From contig JAITNZ010000201.1 of the NCBI GenBank assembly GCA_031290205.1, positions 1 to 10,726 on the forward strand: 10,726 bases of DNA. Reading direction: 5' to 3'. Both the position numbers and the translations under genes were made by a program. The stretch comes from Spirochaetaceae bacterium. GTDB lineage: Bacteria; Spirochaetota; Spirochaetia; Treponematales; Breznakiellaceae. Each line of letters opens with the position of its first letter. Positions within the stretch are counted from its first letter, which is position 1. The notes beneath the pieces are model-generated. The model saw nothing but the letters and a program-made list of their open reading frames with translations. It did no database searches and had not been told where the DNA came from. This document shows, piece by piece, positions 4,904-10,726 of the stretch.

Positions 4904-5212
4904 TCAAACCGACTGAAGCGGATTCAAGCGGCGTTTTTTCTTTTGAGCGTGCAACCTCATAGTCCAATCATACTCCGTTTCTAACGGGATGTCATACCAG
5001 CCGCGTGATTCGCGTAAATCAGGTATAACAAAATTATCGCCGTGTTCTATATGCGATTCCACTAAACCAGATATTGCTTCAGCCGCCATTTTTTTTGCAT
5101 CTTCAAGTGTCTCACCAAAAGTAAGAATGCCGTCATAAAAGCCCGGTGATTCAACATGCCAGCAATTGTGTTCATCAGAATAAGTTATCTTACAGGGAAA
5201 GCTACTATTCAT
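4904..5212 (-). CDS. hicB: HicB-type antitoxin
   Basis: This 102-residue protein carries the partial RNase-H-like HicB fold. Strand KITYSDEHNCWHVESPGF (8-25) and TFGETLEDAKKMAAEAISGLVE (31-52) match the usual pattern Y...D...V..P...T.G.T.EEA...A.EAI. The family binds HicA and blocks its RNase activity. Many members end in a ribbon-helix-helix or HTH DNA-binding domain. Here the C-terminus after about residue 75 is short and basic (QKKKRRLN), so that domain is missing or replaced. The ATG at 5212 overlaps the hicA stop codon as ATGA. The partner toxin is frameshifted, so this antitoxin may be an orphan. Confidence 0.8.
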   Translation of the reverse strand: MNSSFPCKITYSDEHNCWHVESPGFYDGILTFGETLEDAKKMAAEAISGLVESHIEHGDNFVIPDLRESRGWYDIPLETEYDWTMRLHAQKKKRRLNPLQSV

Positions 5213-5386
5213 TTGTTTAACCTCTTTATTAGTGATGCCTGCAAGCCTTTATCAAGGTCTTTGGCGCCATGAACTGGTACAGCAACGGACTGTCCGTTTT
5301 TCCGTATAATGTGATGAGAGCCTTTTACGCGATCAAAGCGTCCATCCGTCTTTTTCAAATAGTTTCATCATCTCCCTACCGGTCAT
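5209..5386 (-). pseudogene. hicA: HicA-type toxin, frameshifted
   Basis: Reading from the ATG at 5386 gives MTGREMMKLFEKDGWTL, then a stop (TGA, 5333-5335). One frame over, from 5334, the sequence continues as DRVKGSHHIIRKNGQSVAVP and VHGAKDLDKGLQASLIKRLNK, to a TGA that overlaps the hicB start. Joined, these make a standard 58-residue HicA: double-stranded-RNA-binding-like fold, conserved GW near residue 14, and catalytic GSHH. The 178-base span is one base too long, and dropping one T of the CTTTGA run (5335-5338) restores it. Either the toxin is dead or this is a sequencing error. The start lies 7 bases past the DUF4340 stop. Confidence 0.85.
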
Positions 5387-5393
5387 ATTATCG

Positions 5394-6377
5394 TCATTCG
5401 CCGTTCCCAGTTGCTACATACTCGCTCTTCCCGCGGAAGAGGCGGGAGACTGTCCAGTCGGCGAGTCCGTAAATGTAGGGGGAGGACGAGACGCGGGCGC
5501 TCTGTTTGCCTTCGAACTTGGGTCCGAGCGTGAGCGTGTGCGCCGTGCCGTCGCCGATTTCCAAGATGATTTTGCCCGCGCTGCCCGAAAATTGATTCGC
5601 GAAGGGCGCGAGGTCGGGGATGAAGTCGTCGCCCGAACAATCGAGGATGAAGCGGATAGCCGCAGTTACGGCGGCTGAGTCGACCGCTTCGGCGCTGCCG
5701 TCAAATTGCCAAGCGCCTTTCTCGCGGACTATGCTGAACGGCTCCTCCGGCGCGCTCGGTGCTACGCGCAGGCGCTGGACGGATTCGACGGTGAGCTGCT
5801 GTTTGTCGTGGTCGGGGAAGAGCCGCGTGTCGCGCCAAGAGGCGCCGCCGCCGCTGACAAACGCGGAAAAAATATCCGCCGTTGAACGGACGGTATCCTC
5901 ACCTGCCCTGCGAAGGTAGATTTCGTTCCCCGAAACTTCGCCGAGGTCCAGTTCGAGGAGCTTTTCTTTCCCCGCATCTTTTACCACAATCTTCGAAGCG
6001 GGATTTTCGCTCACGCCGAATTTTTCCCACGAGGAGGCAGATCTTGAACGCACAGGATAGAAATCTTCCCGCGTCAGCGCGGAAAGCAGGTCGTCCACGC
6101 GGTCAGAGCGCGCCGGTTTCTTTTGCGCCCCTTCCTCCGCTCCTTCTTCTGTGCTGACGAACCAAGCTTCGCCCTCTTTTATCAGCGTGACGCGCTCCCT
6201 CCCGATGCCTTCGAGTTCGATGGCGGCGGCAACGAGCGCGGTTTTGCCGTCAAGCGGCGTCCAGCGGGCGGCGCGTGAGGCGCGGGTTTGCGGCGAGAGC
6301 ACAAACGAAAGAACATAGATGATGACGAGCGCGCCGGTTATGCCGGCAAGCGTGATGAGTTTCTTGTTATAGGGCAT
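5394..6377 (-). CDS. DUF4340 membrane-anchored protein of the Gld-type ABC operon
   Basis: This 327-residue protein has one N-terminal membrane anchor (residues about 6-27, KLITLAGITGALVIIYVLSFVL). The extracytoplasmic part then carries repeated beta-rich segments of the DUF4340 type, such as VTLIKEGEAWFVST, LELDLGEVSGNEIYLRR and LTLGPKFEGKQSARVS. DUF4340 proteins are regularly encoded beside gldG in spirochaetes and other phyla. Their role is unknown, but an accessory subunit of the exporter is likely. I chose the ATG at 6377, since AAGGAGATTGAAA precedes it directly. The 85 extra residues of the longer reading are shadow sequence of gldG. The start overlaps the end of gldG by 11 bases, implying translational coupling. 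Confidence 0.8.
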   Translation of the reverse strand: MPYNKKLITLAGITGALVIIYVLSFVLSPQTRASRAARWTPLDGKTALVAAAIELEGIGRERVTLIKEGEAWFVSTEEGAEEGAQKKPARSDRVDDLLSALTREDFYPVRSRSASSWEKFGVSENPASKIVVKDAGKEKLLELDLGEVSGNEIYLRRAGEDTVRSTADIFSAFVSGGGASWRDTRLFPDHDKQQLTVESVQRLRVAPSAPEEPFSIVREKGAWQFDGSAEAVDSAAVTAAIRFILDCSGDDFIPDLAPFANQFSGSAGKIILEIGDGTAHTLTLGPKFEGKQSARVSSSPYIYGLADWTVSRLFRGKSEYVATGNGE

Positions 6378-7980
6378 TTTCAATCTCCTTAGCGGCTTCT
6401 TTTTTGCGCCGAAGCATAAGCGCGATTGCGAGCGCCAGCACCAAGAGCGGCATGACGAAGACGCAAAAAATCCGAGAGAGCGAATAGGCGGCAAGCCGTT
6501 CGGTTTCGTCGATGATCCGGTCGAGTTTACCGGTAAACGGGGCGCGGCTCCGTATCGAAAGTATTTCGTCGTCGTTGGAAAGCCAATCGGCGCATTGGAC
6601 GAGGAATTCGAGGTTCGGCTGTTCGCCGGCAAAACTGTTGTTCAGAAAGTCGATGTTGCCCATCGAAAAGTCGAAGCCCGCGCCGGCATTACCCACGACA
6701 ACGACCCGCGAGGGCGCCGCTTCTTCCGGTAGCGGGGGCAGCTCTTCGGTAAAGCCTTCGCGCAGAGGCTTCGGCTTCCCCCGCCAGTAGGCGGGAAACG
6801 TGCCGCCGAGCGCCGCCGCCAGCACTTTTTCCCCCCGCGTTGCATCCGCCTCCGCCGTAAAGAGAAACGATTGCTGAGGGTCGATGGCGAGGTTTTCGCT
6901 CTCGAGCCAGCCAAATTCCGTCGTGGTAAAGAGCGGCGTCGCTTCGACATTTGCCACTTCTTTTAAGCTGAGGGGGTTCGCCCAGTAGAGGTCGGCGCCG
7001 GTAAATTTCGCCGTGATAGGATGCGCCGCGTTGCCATTTTCCGGCAGCACATGCACGTAGAAGGGGTAATTCATCGGGAAAAATGATTGCGGGACGATAA
7101 TCGGCAGCGCAACGCGGTCAAGCACGAGGGCGCTCTCCGTCTGGGCGCCGTAGCTGGCGACCATCGCGAGCAGCCCCTTGTCCTCAGACTTTGCCGCCTG
7201 CGCTCCGTTGTTCAAGTTGATTTCGGTGCTGTTCAGCGCGAAATACGCCTTCCCCCCCAGTTGAATGTAGCGGTCGATCTGGTAGAGCATCCAGTCGTCG
7301 AGCGTCGCCCCGCCGCCGAGCACGAAGAGCAGCGAAATATTGTCGGGTATCTCGCCGTCAGGGGATATTGGGCGGATAGTGTAGCCCGCCTGCGACAGAT
7401 ACTGGTGCATATACTGATATTCACGCTCGAAAGTTTTTGCCGAATCGCCGATGATCACGCCGAGCAGCTTTTCCTTTTCGCGGACGAGAGCAAGAATGCG
7501 GCTCGTCAAATCATATTCGATCGTATCGGTCTTGAACACAAAAGGCAGTGCCTCCGAGCGGGTTTCGTATTCGATGAGAATGCCCGAATAGACATCAATA
7601 AAAGAAGTCTGGTCCTTCTCCATCGTCCTGATACGCTGAGCGGGAAAGCCGAGTTCCTGCATCCGCGCTTCGAGGTTTTCCTTCGACGGGTCGCGTTCAA
7701 CAAAACTTATCTTCCCGCCGGAATACGAAACGTATTCGTTGATAATATCGGCGATCTCTTCGGGAAACGGATAGAGCGTCTTCAGCTTATCGCTTACAAA
7801 ATAAGAAATCCGCACTTGGTCAGGGATTTCGTTCGATAAATTTTTCGACACCGCCGATATCGTCCACGACTTATTCTTACTAAAATCCGCCCTGAACCAT
7901 AAGCGCGTGCTAATCAGCAATAGCAATACTATTATCGCCAGAGATAGTGCGCTGATTATTAAAGTTTGTTTCTTGTTCAT
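6367..7980 (-). CDS. gldG: GldG-like ABC transporter auxiliary membrane protein
   Basis: The protein has 537 residues, one transmembrane helix at each end (about 7-24 and 505-526) and a large extracytoplasmic domain between them. The domain begins IPDQVRISYFVSDKLKTLYP, typical of the GldG/ABC_transp_aux family, and includes a Rossmann-like stretch around KLLGVIIGDSAKTF and a conserved LFVLGGGATL. In Bacteroidota GldA, GldF and GldG form an ABC complex needed for gliding. In spirochaetes the set exists without known gliding and its substrate is not established. The ATG at 7980 encodes MNKKQTLI, with AAAGGAG 17 bases upstream, rather far. A longer reading to 8061 translates the G-rich repeat and is unlikely. 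It follows gldF after 216 bases. Confidence 0.85.
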   Translation of the reverse strand: MNKKQTLIISALSLAIIVLLLLISTRLWFRADFSKNKSWTISAVSKNLSNEIPDQVRISYFVSDKLKTLYPFPEEIADIINEYVSYSGGKISFVERDPSKENLEARMQELGFPAQRIRTMEKDQTSFIDVYSGILIEYETRSEALPFVFKTDTIEYDLTSRILALVREKEKLLGVIIGDSAKTFEREYQYMHQYLSQAGYTIRPISPDGEIPDNISLLFVLGGGATLDDWMLYQIDRYIQLGGKAYFALNSTEINLNNGAQAAKSEDKGLLAMVASYGAQTESALVLDRVALPIIVPQSFFPMNYPFYVHVLPENGNAAHPITAKFTGADLYWANPLSLKEVANVEATPLFTTTEFGWLESENLAIDPQQSFLFTAEADATRGEKVLAAALGGTFPAYWRGKPKPLREGFTEELPPLPEEAAPSRVVVVGNAGAGFDFSMGNIDFLNNSFAGEQPNLEFLVQCADWLSNDDEILSIRSRAPFTGKLDRIIDETERLAAYSLSRIFCVFVMPLLVLALAIALMLRRKKEAAKEIENAL

Positions 7981-8011
7981 TTTATTTTTTTCTCTCACTC
8001 CTTTTGAAGAT

Positions 8012-8044
8012 GGGGTATAGGGTTTGGGGTTTGGGGTTTGGGGG
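8012..8044 (+). repeat. G-rich heptamer repeat, potential G-quadruplex
   Basis: Runs of GGG, GGGG, GGGG and GGGGG are separated by TTT (8020-8044), with a further GGGG at 8012-8015. This meets the standard intramolecular G-quadruplex pattern with 3-base loops. It lies on the template strand of gldG, 32 bases or more before its start codon. The repeat unit is GGGGTTT. Confidence 0.75.
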
Positions 8045-8170
8045 AAGATTACACTCCGCAATCTTTATACCCCTACACTCTGCTCCCTAATCGTTCCTAA
8101 CTCCTCACTCATCTATCTTTCTTGCATATTACAAGGTTAAAACCCCATTGTCTTACCAAACTGCCACTCT

Positions 8171-8196
8171 TTCCCCATCCCCCATTCCCCCACTCC
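8171..8196 (-). repeat. G-run cluster after the gldF stop
   Basis: On the minus (transcribed-sense) strand, GGGGG, GGGGG and GGGG are separated by AAT and AT. These are three G runs directly downstream of the gldF stop. Only three full runs are present, so a four-stranded structure would need a weaker fourth run. The rest of the 216-base gldF-gldG gap (7981-8196) is pyrimidine-rich on the plus strand, with no gene seen. Confidence 0.45.
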
Positions 8197-8946
8197 TCAG
8201 CTCCACTTCCTCAAAAGCAACACTTTTGTATTGAGGAATAAAAACAACACGGTCGTTACAACGAAATAGGCTAAATCCCTCGAGTCGAGCAGCCCTTTGG
8301 AAAAGCTGCCGAAGTGATACGAGAGCGATATATATCTGAGGACGTCGTTCATGGTGGCGGGCAGCGATTGCGTCCAGGGGATCTGGTCGGAGAGCATCAC
8401 GATGATGAGGACGGCGACGCTTCCTAAAAACGCGGCGACTTGGTTTTTCGAAAGCGCCGAGAGGAGCAGCCCGAGCGAAACCGCCGACGCTGCCAACAAG
8501 AGCGCGCCTATATACTCGGTGAATATGACGCCGCCGTCGAATCTGCCCAGCGGCGAAAGCGAGATGGGCACGCCGAGGCTCAATACCAAGAGGGCGGCAA
8601 CGGCGCCGAATGCCGCGAAAAATTTCCCCAGCACGAGGCTCCACTGCGAAAACGGCAGCGTGAGCAGCAACTCGATGCTACCGATTTTCCGCTCTTCCGC
8701 CCAGCTGCGCATCGTGAGCGCCGGTATCACGAGGATGAAGACGAGGGGGAACGCCGAAAAGTAACTTCGCAGCGACGCCAGATCACGCTGAAAAAAACTC
8801 TGCAAATTGAAGAGCCATATACCAGTGAACAGCAAAAAGAAAATCGCTATCCCGAAAAATGCGGGGGAGATGCTATAAGAATATATCTCCTTACGGAAAA
8901 GCGCCAACGTGGATGCCACGCTTCTTTGTAGTTTGATATTTTTCAT
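8197..8946 (-). CDS. gldF: GldF-like ABC transporter permease
   Basis: This is a 249-residue ABC-2 type permease with six predicted membrane helices at about 28-49, 63-79, 104-128, 145-166, 169-186 and 224-245. After helix 2 comes RSWAEERKIGSIELLLTLPFS (80-100). This is the cytoplasmic coupling segment (E..G..E.LL..LP) that contacts the ATPase and is typical of this family. It forms the membrane channel for GldA-driven export. The ATG at 8946 has GAGGGAG with about 7 bases of spacing. It also overlaps the stop of a 10-codon ORF (8943-8975) and lies 60 bases after a run of 19 G, so its expression may be modulated. The length is normal. Confidence 0.85.
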   Translation of the reverse strand: MKNIKLQRSVASTLALFRKEIYSYSISPAFFGIAIFFLLFTGIWLFNLQSFFQRDLASLRSYFSAFPLVFILVIPALTMRSWAEERKIGSIELLLTLPFSQWSLVLGKFFAAFGAVAALLVLSLGVPISLSPLGRFDGGVIFTEYIGALLLAASAVSLGLLLSALSKNQVAAFLGSVAVLIIVMLSDQIPWTQSLPATMNDVLRYISLSYHFGSFSKGLLDSRDLAYFVVTTVLFLFLNTKVLLLRKWS

Positions 8947-8975
8947 TTTTTTGCTCCCTCATTTGTAGCTATCAT
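8943..8975 (-). CDS. Possible 10-codon leader ORF upstream of gldF
   Basis: AGGAG (8981-8985) is followed 5 bases later by ATG and ten codons encoding MIATNEGAKK, then TGA. The stop overlaps the gldF ATG as ATGA. This spacing suits ribosome loading and handover to gldF. The gldF SD lies inside the ORF. The sequence has no obvious regulatory codon run, and it may be fortuitous. Confidence 0.35.
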   Translation of the reverse strand: MIATNEGAKK

Positions 8976-9006
8976 AATTACTCCTATATAAAAAAATCAT
9001 TTTTTA

Positions 9007-9025
9007 CCCCCCCCCCCCCCCCCCC
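9007..9025. repeat. Homopolymer of 19 C (19 G on the gldF coding strand)
   Basis: This uninterrupted run lies in the gldA-gldF gap, 60 bases upstream of the gldF start. Runs of this length slip readily during replication. In Treponema pallidum, length changes in poly-G tracts upstream of several genes alter transcription. Here the run sits next to an AT-rich TATATA (8985-8990 region) where a gldF promoter -10 could lie. The exact length may be uncertain. Confidence 0.8.
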
Positions 9026-9070
9026 GGCTTTCAAGCTGAACGGAAGGCAAAAAGTGCCTAAGAAGCCCAT

Positions 9071-9091
9071 AAAAACAGCAGTAAACCTGCT
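9071..9091 (-). terminator. Second hairpin terminator in the gldA-gldF gap
   Basis: On the minus strand AGCAG/CTGCT (9077-9081/9087-9091, loop GTTTA) is followed by GTTTTT. A perfect CGCAGT/ACTGCG hairpin (9094-9108) adjoins it. Together with the hairpin at 9127-9144 this suggests attenuation between gldA and gldF. Confidence 0.4.
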
Positions 9092-9126
9092 TACGCAGTT
9101 AGACTGCGAGCGCCGTTTGCATGGGC

Positions 9127-9144
9127 AAAAAGCGCCTAAGGCGC
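9127..9144 (-). terminator. Hairpin terminator just after gldA
   Basis: On the minus strand GCGCC/GGCGC with loop TTA (9132-9144) is followed by TTTTT (9127-9131). It lies 12 bases past the gldA stop, the expected position for an intrinsic terminator or attenuator. Confidence 0.5.
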
Positions 9145-9165
9145 CCTAAGGCACCCTAAGGCGCC
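9132..9165. repeat. 10-bp tandem repeat spanning the gldA stop
   Basis: Units GCGCCTAAG, GCGCCCTAAG, GCACCCTAAG and GCGCC follow each other. The gldA stop codon (9156-9158) is inside the third unit, so the repeat supplies the last codons of the protein. Neighbouring units can form the terminator stem at 9132-9144. Confidence 0.6.
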
Positions 9166-10154
9166 TCGTTTGTTAGTTTGACAAAGATATCTTCGAGGCT
9201 CAGTTTCTTTTGGGTCATCGAGAGGATTTTGAGCCCCTCGCCGACTGCCCAGTCGAAGATTGCTTCGGCAGTATCGTGCCCCCCCCCCTGCGCGGCGGCG
9301 GAGAGAAAGAAACTCACGGCAGCCGTTTTGTCATCGGCAGGGCGCACCGTGATATTTTCCGGCTGAAGCGTAAAGCGTCCAAGCTTTGTTTCAACGCCCT
9401 CACCGTCGCGGGTGCCGAAGCTCTCGTTATCGCGGGCGCCGAAGCCGTAGGGAGATTTCAGCAAAATATCCCAGGTTTCGCCGCCTTTCATCGTGCCGGC
9501 GATTGATTCGGGAGTGCCCTGCGCGGCGATTGCTCCCTCGTTGAGAATCAGCACCTGATTGCAGACCGCCTCGACCTCCTGCAAGATGTGCGTCGAGAGG
9601 ATCACCGTCTTTCGTTTACCGAGGTCTTTTATCAAGCCGCGAATCTCGATAATCTGATTCGGGTCGAGCCCCGTCGTCGGCTCATCCAAAATCAGGATCG
9701 GCGGGTCGTGGAGTATTGCCTGAGCCAGTCCCGTGCGCTGTTTATAGCCTTTCGAGAGCGTTTCGATGCGTTTCCCCCGCTTATCGCCGAGCGCACAGAG
9801 TTCCAGCGCCGTATCGATGCGCCCCTTGATTGATGCGCGGGGAATCAGGCGTGCGCGGGCGATGAAGCGGAGGTATTCTTCCACCGTCAAATCGCTGTAA
9901 AGCGGCACGCTTTCCGGCAGGTAGCCGATGATACTTTTGACGGCGACGGGGTCTTCGGTAACCGAAATCCCGTCGACCAGCGCCGTCCCCGCACTCGGAA
10001 AATGATACCCCGTGAGGATTTTCATTATCGTGGTCTTACCCGCGCCGTTCGGACCCAGAAAGCCCAGCACACTGTCCTTATCGACCGTGAACGACACATC
10101 GCGGACAGCATCGACGGCGCCATATTTTTTATGCAGATTAGAAACAGAAATCAT
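9156..10154 (-). CDS. gldA: GldA-like ABC transporter ATPase
   Basis: The protein is 332 residues. Walker A is GPNGAGKT (34-41), the signature LSKGYKQ (133-139), Walker B LILDEP (154-159) and the switch His189 in STH. The Q-loop position reads YLPESVPLY, with Glu for Gln, as I recall from the GldA type. Residues 205-332 form an extra C-terminal domain ending SLEDIFVKLTNEAP. It would power export through GldF, with GldG and the DUF4340 protein as auxiliaries. The ATG at 10154 begins MISVSNLHKKYG, the canonical start, and the longer reading to 10223 overlaps the promoter. A run of 10 G (9279-9288) encodes Gly-Gly-Gly near residue 290, where slippage would remove the last 40 or so residues. Confidence 0.9.
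   Translation of the reverse strand: MISVSNLHKKYGAVDAVRDVSFTVDKDSVLGFLGPNGAGKTTIMKILTGYHFPSAGTALVDGISVTEDPVAVKSIIGYLPESVPLYSDLTVEEYLRFIARARLIPRASIKGRIDTALELCALGDKRGKRIETLSKGYKQRTGLAQAILHDPPILILDEPTTGLDPNQIIEIRGLIKDLGKRKTVILSTHILQEVEAVCNQVLILNEGAIAAQGTPESIAGTMKGGETWDILLKSPYGFGARDNESFGTRDGEGVETKLGRFTLQPENITVRPADDKTAAVSFFLSAAAQGGGHDTAEAIFDWAVGEGLKILSMTQKKLSLEDIFVKLTNEAP
9279..9288. repeat. Run of 10 C inside gldA
   Basis: The coding strand has 10 G within CAG-GGG-GGG-GGG (Gln-Gly-Gly-Gly). The repeat is in frame as given. Gain or loss of one base would shift the frame in the C-terminal domain but leave the ATPase motifs intact. Confidence 0.8.
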
Positions 10155-10163
10155 AGTGCCTCT

Positions 10164-10192
10164 ATTGTAGCATACTATAAAATCTTCATCAA
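10164..10192 (-). promoter_or_regulatory. Sigma-70 promoter for gldA
   Basis: On the minus strand -35 TTGATG (10187-10192), a 17-base spacer and -10 TACAAT (10164-10169) end only 9 bases before the ATG at 10154. Transcription would start almost at the start codon, giving a nearly leaderless mRNA. No normal SD would be included. Confidence 0.6.
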
Positions 10193-10362
10193 TACCTTCT
10201 ACGCATTCCGGGTGTACTTCCAAATTCGGGGTAAATCAGATAGGCGCTATGGAAATCTCCAGTATAAGGCGGGGGAAGTCTCCCCCTACGCGCCGCAAAA
10301 TTGCGTCGCTACCCCGCCCAATAATAGCACCCGATGGGGTGTTATTGCGGTTAATCGTTCAT
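10193..10362. other. Gene-free spacer with two hairpins upstream of gldA
   Basis: No credible gene is present. A GGGGGA/TCTCCCCC hairpin lies near 10273-10290, and a strong AATAGCACCC/GGGTGTTATT stem with loop GATG lies around 10323-10346. Neither has a clear T-tract. TTCGGGGTAAAT near 10225 also occurs, inverted, in the central hairpin of the element at 10363. Confidence 0.4.
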
Positions 10363-10714
10363 GGCGTGGCGCAGGACAAGTAAACTTTACGCCCCAAATG
10401 CAGGTTCACCTTTAGCTGAACCTGTGCGCCCTCTGCGGGGCGCCGCCCCGCAACGCCCCGCTGGGGGGGCGAGGCGCCCCCCCAGACCCCCCGTTAGCAT
10501 TATAGGTATCACTTTAGAATTTACCCCGAAAAATAAAGTGCACCCACGCCTCCCGGGTGCAATTTATTTTTCTGGGTAAATTCCAAAACTGTGATATTGC
10601 TCTATTACTGACGAGGGGGGCGTTGCGGGGGGATACCCCCCGCAGAGGGCGCACAGGTTCACCTAAAGGTGAACCTGCACTATTGTGCAGTGTTGGGGCG
10701 TCCTGCGCCACGCC
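10363..10714. repeat. Nested inverted-repeat element, about 352 bp
   Basis: The outer arms pair as GGCGTGGCGCAGGAC (10363-10377) with 10700-10714, perfectly. Next, 10399-10440 pairs with 10638-10679 at 41 of 42 positions. Each of these inner arms is itself a palindrome around AGGTTCACC/GGTGAACCT. Further G/C-rich palindromes follow (for example TGCGGGGGG/CCCCCCGCA). At the centre, 10517-10545 pairs with 10555-10583 at 27 of 29 positions around a 9-base loop. No transposase or credible gene is inside. It may be a non-autonomous mobile element or a structured recombination or RNA locus. This is an inference. Confidence 0.75.
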
Positions 10715-10726
10715 TCTTCGTATGCC

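Noticed and set aside
6378..6632. N-terminal extension of the DUF4340 protein
   Set aside because: The extra 85 residues overlap gldG out of frame and are low-quality sequence. AAGGAG lies right before the ATG at 6377.
7087..7839. A 250-codon open frame on the plus strand
   Set aside because: It lies wholly antisense to gldG, has no ribosome binding site and no recognisable domain. It is a high-GC shadow of the real gene.
7981..8061. N-terminal extension of GldG
   Set aside because: It would translate the G-rich heptamer repeat as a Pro-rich stretch, and no membrane signal would be at the N-terminus. MNKKQTLI is the typical start.
8351..8931. Long open frames on the plus strand opposite gldF
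   Set aside because: Both overlap gldF antisense and are rich in Arg/Glu or Ser as expected of shadow frames. gldF has clear ABC-2 permease features.
10155..10223. N-terminal extension of GldA
   Set aside because: It covers the promoter and lacks family similarity. MISVSNLHKKYG is the normal ABC ATPase opening.
10361..10711. Two short frames encoding similar PVRPLRG peptides on opposite strands
   Set aside because: The similarity comes from the inverted arms of the nested palindrome. Neither frame has a ribosome binding site.

Overview
The window looks like accessory chromosome of a spirochaete, most likely a Treponema-like, possibly host-associated organism. The support is indirect. There is a flagellar export chaperone (FliJ), a complete Gld-type ABC export set followed by a DUF4340 protein, several small lipoproteins or secreted proteins, and abundant G/C homopolymers and palindromic intergenic repeats. 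No rRNA or single taxonomic marker is present, so this assignment is an inference. The gld genes look clearly more GC-rich than the 264-residue lipoprotein gene on the left.

Left third (1-2640). Three small envelope genes lie on the minus strand: a 122-residue secreted protein, a 264-residue lipoprotein and a 77-residue cysteine-rich lipoprotein. They sit in a mosaic of repeated non-coding modules. One module (core CTCCGCAACGAGGATAAACT on the minus strand) ends in a Shine-Dalgarno sequence directly before two of the genes. It also occurs three more times without a gene. A 57-bp two-hairpin repeat and two identical hairpin/T-tract modules complete the mosaic. A group of strong hairpins at 20-130 resembles REP-type or IS-end sequence.

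Regulatory switch (2450-3133). A 62-residue protein (minus) and a 122-residue XRE/HTH regulator (plus) are transcribed divergently. The gap holds two well-formed sigma-70 promoters with 17-bp spacers and four 11-bp operator-like palindromes (TTGC-N3-GCAA). The small protein resembles the C-terminal helix of the regulator, so it may be a regulatory partner.

Middle (3134-5390). A 363-bp MITE-like element has 36-bp inverted ends and an internal 72-bp tandem repeat. It is followed by an orphan fliJ on the plus strand, then convergent minus-strand vapC/vapB and hicB/hicA toxin-antitoxin pairs. hicA is broken by a single-base frameshift.

Right half (5394-10154). The minus-strand order is gldA (ATPase), gldF (permease), gldG (auxiliary membrane protein), then a DUF4340 protein. 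These probably form one envelope ABC system. The gldA-gldF gap holds two terminator-like hairpins, a run of 19 G on the coding strand and a 10-codon ORF that overlaps the gldF start. The gldF-gldG gap holds a potential G-quadruplex. gldA itself carries an in-frame run of 10 G.

Right end (10363-10714). A nested inverted-repeat element of about 350 bp has long outer arms and a 29-bp central hairpin. No protein gene is credible there.
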